Positions 6,400 through 10,822 of a stretch of 10,822 nt of DNA are shown in pieces (within the stretch, counting starts at the first letter, position 1; every line of letters begins with the position of its first letter). Position numbers and translations under genes: made by a program. Origin of the DNA: Bacillota bacterium. Lineage in GTDB: Bacteria; Bacillota_C; Negativicutes; Sporomusales; Sporomusaceae. Where the stretch lies: contig JAEZQV010000059.1 in assembly GCA_023441125.1 (NCBI GenBank), positions 1 to 10,822 on the forward strand, given 5' to 3'. The notes below the pieces were generated by a model, which saw nothing but the letters and a program-made list of their open reading frames with translations, did no database searches and was not told where the DNA came from.

Positions 6400-7758
6400 T
6401 CAGCGCCTCTGGCCGCAATAGTATGTTACGACAAGACCCAACAGCCATAAGGGTCCTAGAATGAGAGCCGGCACAGTATCCGCATCCCGACTCATAATAA
6501 CAGCCACCCCCAGCAGCGCCGTCAGACACAGCAGTCCGGAAACGGGATACCAGGGCATCGGATAGACCAGCCTGCCGGCTGCGGCCGGCGACAGGCTGTG
6601 CCGGAACCTAATCTGAATCACCACAATGGTCGCCCAAACCCACAGGCAGGAAAATGTGCCTAGACTGGTGACATAAGTAAACACTTTAGCCGGAATAAAA
6701 TAATTGAGAACAACTCCGGCCATAAGGCACCCGGCCGAAACCAGCACACCGTTGACCGGGACTTGATTGGCATTAAGCTTCCCCAGAAAAGCTGGCGCCT
6801 CGCCCTGGCCAGCCAGCGTATACAGCATGCGGCCGGTGCTGAAAACACCGCTGTTGCAGGCGGACAACGCGGCTGATAATACAACAAAATTCATGACGCC
6901 GGCCGCATCGCTTATGCCCAGTTTTGTAAACACGGCGACAAACGGACTGCCCACGGCCCCCAGTTCGGTCCAGGGATAAATAGACATGATCACATACAAT
7001 GACCCAAAATAAAACAGAATAATTCGCCAGAAAACCTTATTAATGGCGGCAGGAATCGTTCTGGCCGGCTCTTGGGCCTCCCCGGCGGTAATACCGATAA
7101 CCTCGATGCCAACATAGGAAAACAGCACCATGGCTAAGGCCATAAAAACACCGCCGGCGCCGTGCGGAAAAAAACCGCCATGTTGCCAGAGATGCGCTAT
7201 GCCCACAGGCATGCCGCCATTGCCAATACCAAAAACAATCATGCTCAAGCCACCCAAAATAAACATCACGATGGCGATCACTTTAATCAAAGCAAACCAG
7301 AATTCGAATTCGCCATAAACCTCTACCGCAATCAGATTGACCGCCGTCATAACCGTTACTGCCGCCAGCGCCGGAATCCACTGCGGCAGTTCAGGCAGCC
7401 AGAAATTAACGTACACACCGACTGCCGTAATTTCGGCCATACCGGTTACAATCCACATGAACCAGTATGTCCAGCCGGTTAAGTAACCGGCTAACGGCCC
7501 TAAAAAGGTATGGGCATACGTACTGAAGGAGCCGGCTACCGGATAGGCGACAGCCAGTTCCCCCAGGGCTCTAAGCAGGCAGAATACCACAATGCCGCCC
7601 AAAAGATAGGCCACCAGCAGAGCTGGACCAGCCGCCTGGATGGCGCCGGCTGAGCCCAGGAATAAGCCAACCCCGATAGAACCGCCAAGAGCGATAAGTT
7701 GAATATGCCGTTCTTTCAGTCCCCGCTTTAGTTCCTGCCGCCCCTCACGCTTTTGCAC
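6400..7758 (-). CDS. Amino-acid permease 2 (APC superfamily, AAT family), paralogue of permease 1
   Basis: A 452-residue membrane transporter co-linear with permease 1 and very similar to it, sharing LKERHIQLIALGG, the helix-1 motif GGSIGVGLFLGS, AYPVAGSFSTYA, GWTYWFMW and GEFEFWFALIKV. The DNA is also alike: both contain the 19-nt run ACAGCATGCGGCCGGTGCT. The start is GTG 7758, giving MQKREGRQELKRGLKERH, with SD GGAGGG 7 nt upstream. That SD touches the right arm (as transcribed) of the 7770-7818 inverted repeat. The gene sits 51 nt upstream of alr, which suggests uptake of D- or L-alanine (or glycine/serine) linked to racemization; the substrate is inferred. Unlike permease 1 it has no -24/-12 promoter or TGGAA...TTCCA operator nearby, so the two paralogues are probably expressed under different conditions. 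Confidence 0.87.
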   Translation of the reverse strand: MQKREGRQELKRGLKERHIQLIALGGSIGVGLFLGSAGAIQAAGPALLVAYLLGGIVVFCLLRALGELAVAYPVAGSFSTYAHTFLGPLAGYLTGWTYWFMWIVTGMAEITAVGVYVNFWLPELPQWIPALAAVTVMTAVNLIAVEVYGEFEFWFALIKVIAIVMFILGGLSMIVFGIGNGGMPVGIAHLWQHGGFFPHGAGGVFMALAMVLFSYVGIEVIGITAGEAQEPARTIPAAINKVFWRIILFYFGSLYVIMSIYPWTELGAVGSPFVAVFTKLGISDAAGVMNFVVLSAALSACNSGVFSTGRMLYTLAGQGEAPAFLGKLNANQVPVNGVLVSAGCLMAGVVLNYFIPAKVFTYVTSLGTFSCLWVWATIVVIQIRFRHSLSPAAAGRLVYPMPWYPVSGLLCLTALLGVAVIMSRDADTVPALILGPLWLLGLVVTYYCGQRR

Positions 7759-7769
7759 CAGCTATCCCT

Positions 7770-7818
7770 CCGCCATCATAAATTTACCCACCTTCTCTTA
7801 GTAAATTTATAATGACGG
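7770..7818. repeat. 18-bp imperfect inverted repeat ahead of permease 2
   Basis: Arms 7770-7787 and 7801-7818 match at 16 of 18 positions (CCGCCATCATAAATTTAC against CCGTCATTATAAATTTAC after complementing), with a 13-nt loop. The repeat occupies most of the gap between the spo0E-like gene and permease 2. Its arm overlaps the first two bases of the permease SD (7766-7771). There is no U-tract on either side, so it is not a standard terminator. It could be an operator, a 5'-UTR hairpin that modulates ribosome access, or a processing site between two operon halves. Confidence 0.55.
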
Positions 7819-7826
7819 CGACCGGA

Positions 7827-8021
7827 TTAGACCTTTGATTTAGCCCGGACTGTAAGATGGCGGACACTGGCAAGCTCATACTCGACAATAAGCCGGTCCA
7901 AATGGCTGCTAAGGGCTGTCACCTCTCCGTCGGCAAAGTTGCCGCGTTTTTGTTCCACCAAGAGGTGCAGCCGGTCCCGAACAGCTTCAATTTCTCGTTC
8001 TTTATCCGCCAGAATGGCCAC
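7827..8021 (-). CDS. Spo0E-like aspartyl-phosphate phosphatase
   Basis: A 64-residue, highly charged two-helix protein. The family dephosphorylates Spo0A~P (or related response regulators) in the cytoplasm and so restrains sporulation. Seen: a first helix AILADKEREIEAVRDRLHLLVEQ, a short turn, then the family signature SSHLDRLIVEY, matching SxxLDxLIxxY with the conserved Ser, Asp and Tyr. Start choice: ATG 8039 overlaps the hypB stop by 8 nt but has no SD, whereas GTG 8021 follows a G7 run (8026-8032) by 4 nt; I take GTG, and use of the ATG would add six residues. The gene is transcribed with hypA-hypB. That linkage is unusual, and Spo0A~P as the target is inferred from the family alone. Confidence 0.75.
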   Translation of the reverse strand: MAILADKEREIEAVRDRLHLLVEQKRGNFADGEVTALSSHLDRLIVEYELASVRHLTVRAKSKV

Positions 8022-8031
8022 AATACCCCCC

Positions 8032-8703
8032 CTAATCATTTGCTGCCTGTCGCCGGATGTTCTGCACCTGCGCTGTTACCCATTCTATCCAGTGGTTCAA
8101 CCCTTCACCCGTTCTACAGGATGCCTGAATTAACATAGCTTGCGGATTGAGACCGCTAATGTCCCGCACCGCACTGTCCAGCGCAAAATCAAGGTAGGGC
8201 AGCAAATCAACCTTATTCAAAATAACAGCTTGCGACTGGCGGAAAACAAGCGGATACTTTAACGGCTTGTCCTCTCCTTCGGTAGTGCTGAGCACTACTA
8301 CTTTGGCGTGCTCGCCAACAGCAAATTCGGCAGGACAAACCAGATTGCCGACATTTTCGATAATGAGCAGATCAATAGCCGTCAAGTCAAGCTCTGCCAA
8401 AGCCGCTTTAATCATAGCAGCGTCGAGGTGGCAGCCGCCCTCGGTATTAATTTGCACAACCGGGGTGCCGGCTGCAGCCACCCGGTCGGCGTCCTTAGAG
8501 GTATATAGATCGCCTTCAATAACGGCCAGTTTCAGTTGATCCTTGAGTAAACTTGCTGTACGTTCAACCAGTGCAGTCTTGCCGCAGCCAGGTGAGCCCA
8601 GCAGGTTTATAACAAAAATCCCCTTTTGGGTAAACAGGGAGTTAAGTTCTGCGGCAACTTCCTCGTTCTTGCCCAGAATATTGCTCATAACAGTAATTTC
8701 CAA
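8032..8703 (-). CDS. hypB: Hydrogenase nickel incorporation GTPase HypB
   Basis: HypB is a SIMIBI-class GTPase which, with HypA, inserts nickel into the [NiFe]-hydrogenase large subunit. The 223 residues contain a P-loop GSPGCGKT (36-43), GDLYTSKDADR (64-74), INTEGGCHLD (85-94), IENVGNLVCP (115-124) and the guanine-specificity motif NKVD (163-166). The G-domain metal ligands Cys91, His92 and Cys123 are present. The N-terminal CxxCGC motif and any His-rich stretch are absent, so this is the short form without nickel storage. TTG 8703 is chosen because the resulting MEITVMSNIL matches the usual HypB N-terminus; ATG 8688 is the alternative. The TTG lies 3 nt after the hypA stop, and the SD GGAGG is inside the end of hypA. 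No hydrogenase structural gene is in the window, and nickel delivery to another enzyme cannot be excluded. Confidence 0.93.
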   Translation of the reverse strand: MEITVMSNILGKNEEVAAELNSLFTQKGIFVINLLGSPGCGKTALVERTASLLKDQLKLAVIEGDLYTSKDADRVAAAGTPVVQINTEGGCHLDAAMIKAALAELDLTAIDLLIIENVGNLVCPAEFAVGEHAKVVVLSTTEGEDKPLKYPLVFRQSQAVILNKVDLLPYLDFALDSAVRDISGLNPQAMLIQASCRTGEGLNHWIEWVTAQVQNIRRQAAND

Positions 8704-8706
8704 ACG

Positions 8707-9048
8707 CTACTCTACCTCCACACTTTCCACAGTAAGTTCACGCCCTGACACGATCTCAACGGCAAACGAGCCGCACTTGCCGCAAACAAACCGGTAGCGA
8801 TTCACCCGGTCCTCATGACCGCACTCCCGACAGCGCCCTGCTAACGGGATAACTTTTATTGTCAGACAGGCCCCGGCTGCCGGCGTGCCTGCCGCCAGTG
8901 CGCCAAAGCCGAATTCCAGCGCTTCGGGCACAATGCCGGTAAGTTCGCCGGTCAGCACTTTTATCCCGGTTACTTTGGCAGCACCATGGCCGGCTGCTGC
9001 GTCTAAGGCAATATCAAGAATCCCTTGTGCGATTGCCATTTCATGCAT
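8707..9048 (-). CDS. hypA: Hydrogenase nickel incorporation metallochaperone HypA
   Basis: A 113-residue nickel metallochaperone that partners with HypB in [NiFe]-hydrogenase maturation. It starts MHEMAIAQGI, where the N-terminal amine and His2 (with Glu3) form the nickel site. The C-terminal half has a zinc ribbon with Cys73-x2-Cys76 and Cys89-x2-Cys92, and the length is standard. ATG 9048 is the only start that places MHE at the N-terminus; an AAGGCGG sequence lies upstream. hypB follows after 3 nt, so the two are translationally linked. Transcription probably begins at the sigma-A-like promoter 9100-9128. Confidence 0.95.
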   Translation of the reverse strand: MHEMAIAQGILDIALDAAAGHGAAKVTGIKVLTGELTGIVPEALEFGFGALAAGTPAAGACLTIKVIPLAGRCRECGHEDRVNRYRFVCGKCGSFAVEIVSGRELTVESVEVE

Positions 9049-9099
9049 TCTATATCCGCCTTCTGCTTAACAATGTTAGAATAGTATCTAAGCTTTCTT

Positions 9100-9128
9100 A
9101 TAGTATTTATTCTCTACCGTTTTGTAAA
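9100..9128 (-). promoter_or_regulatory. Probable sigma-A promoter of hypA-hypB-spo0E-like operon
   Basis: On the minus strand a -35 TTTACA (9128-9123) and a -10 TACTAT (9105-9100) are separated by exactly 17 nt. The predicted start near 9093 gives a leader of about 45 nt. The -35 matches TTGACA at 5 of 6 positions and the -10 matches TATAAT at 4 of 6. The rest of 9129-9278 is AT-rich and must also hold the divergent SASP promoter. Confidence 0.5.
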
Positions 9129-9278
9129 ATCCTTCCATGATATCACCTGCGTCATTCCCGAATTCAGCGTCATTCTCATTGGCATGATTTTACTTAATTT
9201 ACATAAAATTTATAGGATAATGACGATTCTCTCGGAAGATACTAGCATTAGAAAACATTCAGGAGGTGCTATATTACA

Positions 9279-9569
9279 ATGTCAAGAAGCAGAAAACCTG
9301 TTAACCCTAGTTCAGAAAACGCACTGGACCGCATGAAAATGGAAGTGGCCAATGAGTTGGGTATTACCGAACGCGTCCGCAGCCAGGGCTGGTCTACCAT
9401 GACCTCGGCCGACTGCGGCCGGGTAGGCGGCCATATGGTTCGCCGGATGATCGAACAATACGAATCCACTCTGGGCGGCCAAGCTACGGCCACTGCCACC
9501 ACCACTACCGGCACAACCAATATGTCGTCCGGCACAATGACTTCCCAGTTTGATATCACCAGCAAGTAA
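9279..9569 (+). CDS. Alpha/beta-type small acid-soluble spore protein (SASP)
   Basis: A 96-residue DNA-binding protein made in the forespore. It coats and protects spore DNA and is degraded at germination by the GPR protease. Both family blocks are present: NALDRMKMEVANELGI (14-29), with the Glu-x-Ala region that GPR cuts, and MTSADCGRVGGHMVRRMIEQYE (41-62). ATG 9279 follows AGGAGGTG by 10 nt. After residue 66 comes a Thr/Ala/Ser/Gly-rich tail of about 30 residues, longer than in typical family members. Cys46 falls inside the second block where a Cys is uncommon. It is monocistronic: divergent from hypA and closed by the hairpin at 9584. SASP genes are usually sigma-G dependent. An AT-rich stretch with CATAAAA at 9202-9208 could be the -10, but I find no clear -35. 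Confidence 0.95.
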   Translation: MSRSRKPVNPSSENALDRMKMEVANELGITERVRSQGWSTMTSADCGRVGGHMVRRMIEQYESTLGGQATATATTTTGTTNMSSGTMTSQFDITSK

Positions 9570-9583
9570 CGCACACTATTGCG

Positions 9584-9622
9584 AAAGAAAAGGCGGCTTT
9601 ATACCGCCTTTTCTTTATTTTT
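9584..9622. terminator. Bidirectional Rho-independent terminator between the SASP and polX genes
   Basis: AAAGAAAAGGCGG (9584-9596) and CCGCCTTTTCTTT (9604-9616) form a perfect 13-bp stem with a 7-nt loop. On the plus strand it is followed by ATTTTT, ending the SASP transcript 15 nt after its stop. On the minus strand the stem ends in CCGCCTTTTCTTTCG, so the A/T-rich lower stem supplies U residues for the convergent polX transcript as well. Confidence 0.9.
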
Positions 9623-9644
9623 CCATTTTGCCAATGAACTATCA

Positions 9645-10822
9645 CTACCTTTTCCGCTGCAGCAATTTTTTAACTTCAGAATAAGTCCGGGCATTGACAA
9701 TATCGTCAGCCGTCAGGCCCGCTTTACGGGCCGCAGCCACACCATAGCGCATATGCTCCAATTCACTTACACCATGCGCATCCGGGTTAATGGCCAGCAG
9801 CACCCCCTGCTCTTGCGCCTGCCGGCACCAGCGCCAATCCAGATCAAGCCGGTAAGGGCTGGCGTTCAGCTCAATCACGGTCCCGCTTTGCGCCGCCGCC
9901 CGGATTACCTCAGGCAAATTCACCGCATAGCCTTTGCGGCCCAGCAATAACCGCCCTGTCGGATGCCCTAGTATAGTTACATAACGATTTTCTACCGCCC
10001 GGATAAGCCGGCGCGTCATGTCGGCCTCGCTCTGCCGGAAGGCCGAATGTACCGAGGCCACTACAAAGTCAAAGCCGGCCAGGACTTCATCCGGATAATC
10101 CAAAGAGCCATCCGGCAATATATCACTTTCGATACCCGCTAAAATTACCATTCCCGTTCCGGCATGGACGGCATTTAGTTTTTCGATTTCCCGGCGCTGC
10201 GCCAGTACGGTTTCCACTTTAAGACCTCGGGCATAGACAGCCGTCTGGCTGTGGTCAGCAATCCCCAGGTACTGCCAGCCGCGGTTACGGGCGGCGGCCG
10301 CCATATCGGCAAGACTGCTGCCACCATCCGAATAGGTGGTATGAACATGAAATACCCCCTGGATATCCTTAAGGGTTATCAATGGCGCCGTTATCGTCCC
10401 GGCAGGCTCCAGCGCGGCATCGTCTTCCCGCAGTTCGGGCTCGGCGTAGCTAACCGCCAACGCGGCAAAGATATCCTGCTCAGCGGCTACGGCCAGAGGC
10501 TCACCCGACCGGCCGGCGAGCCCCGTCGCCGCCAGTACCAGTCCTTGGTCGGCTGCCCGCTCGGCCAGCCTGGCAAGATAGCCTTCGCTGCCGGTATAAT
10601 AGAGCAACGCCGGAATATAGTCTGACGGATTAACCAAAAAAACGCGGCATACCAACCCGTTGCTTAAGGTCAGTATAAGCGTATGGCCTTCTTCCCGGCT
10701 GTCAACCTGCGTTACACCCGGCATGTCCTTCAGCGCAGCGCCCAGGCCGGCAAAATCACTGCTGGCGACAACAATAGCAATATCCCGGACAATCTCCAGT
10801 CCGCGGCGGATGTCGCCGGCAA
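9645..10822 (-). CDS. polX: PolX-family protein, PHP-domain 3'-5' exonuclease with degenerate polymerase active site (N-terminus beyond window edge)
   Basis: About 392 C-terminal residues of a protein that would be near 570 in the family. The PHP phosphoesterase/exonuclease domain is intact, with all metal-ligand motifs: FHVHTTYSDG, GIADHSQ, LAGIESDIL, VASVHSAF, LGHPTGRLLL, ELNASPYRLDLDW and NPDAHG. This domain uses Mn or Zn to trim DNA 3' ends or abasic lesions in base excision repair. The polymerase-beta-like part visible at the right edge looks inactivated: the usual GDIDxL metal motif reads RDIAIV (the Ala codon is 10776-10778), the position of the third catalytic Asp appears to be Arg or Cys (around 10644-10649), and TGSKEHN reads TGSEGYL. 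The ATG at 10724 is internal, because the frame stays open to the edge with recognisable AGDIRRGLE. Family secure; loss of polymerase activity is inference. Confidence 0.88.
   Translation of the reverse strand, partial: AGDIRRGLEIVRDIAIVVASSDFAGLGAALKDMPGVTQVDSREEGHTLILTLSNGLVCRVFLVNPSDYIPALLYYTGSEGYLARLAERAADQGLVLAATGLAGRSGEPLAVAAEQDIFAALAVSYAEPELREDDAALEPAGTITAPLITLKDIQGVFHVHTTYSDGGSSLADMAAAARNRGWQYLGIADHSQTAVYARGLKVETVLAQRREIEKLNAVHAGTGMVILAGIESDILPDGSLDYPDEVLAGFDFVVASVHSAFRQSEADMTRRLIRAVENRYVTILGHPTGRLLLGRKGYAVNLPEVIRAAAQSGTVIELNASPYRLDLDWRWCRQAQEQGVLLAINPDAHGVSELEHMRYGVAAARKAGLTADDIVNARTYSEVKKLLQRKR

Noticed and set aside
9079..9196. Small minus-strand open frame upstream of hypA ending in a 16-residue peptide MEGFYKTVENKYYKKA with AGGTGAT before the ATG.
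   Set aside because: It is very short, overlaps the best hypA promoter, and the frame lacks an upstream start; there is no recognisable family.

Overview
The window looks like chromosomal DNA of an endospore-forming anaerobe of the Firmicutes/Bacillota, most likely a Negativicutes of the Sporomusa/Pelosinus type. This is an inference from the gene content: an alpha/beta-type small acid-soluble spore protein (SASP), a Spo0E-like phosphatase, [NiFe]-hydrogenase nickel-insertion genes, Gram-positive-type intrinsic terminators and strong AGGAGG-type ribosome binding sites. No mobile element, CRISPR array, tRNA or rRNA was found.

Layout, right to left, because almost everything is on the minus strand. 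At 9645-10822 lies the C-terminal two thirds of a PolX-type protein whose PHP nuclease domain is intact but whose polymerase catalytic residues appear lost. A perfect 13-bp hairpin at 9584-9622 separates it from the only plus-strand gene, the SASP (9279-9569). Divergent from the SASP is hypA-hypB-spo0E-like (9048 down to 7827), with a sigma-A-type promoter in front of hypA. A large 18-bp inverted repeat (7770-7818) precedes a second unit, amino-acid permease 2 plus alanine racemase (alr), which ends in a strong terminator (5195-5225). Next come amino-acid permease 1 and alanine dehydrogenase (ald). Each of these has its own -24/-12 (sigma-54) promoter and a pair of 18-bp palindromic operators upstream. 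After a hairpin behind ald comes a peptidoglycan-recycling pair, a MurNAc/GlcNAc kinase (murK-like) and murQ, which runs off the left edge.

The central theme is alanine. Two closely similar AAT-family permeases can import alanine-type amino acids, Alr interconverts L- and D-alanine, and Ald oxidatively deaminates L-alanine to pyruvate and ammonia. murK/murQ would feed recovered cell-wall sugar into GlcNAc-6-phosphate. The most notable signal is regulatory. Permease 1 and ald, but not permease 2 or alr, share sigma-54 promoters and the operator TGGAA-N7/8-TTCCA. The two operators of each pair lie 43-44 bp apart, centre to centre, and 95-161 bp upstream of the -24 element. This architecture predicts an unseen enhancer-binding protein controlling alanine uptake and catabolism. 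Its gene is not in the window.
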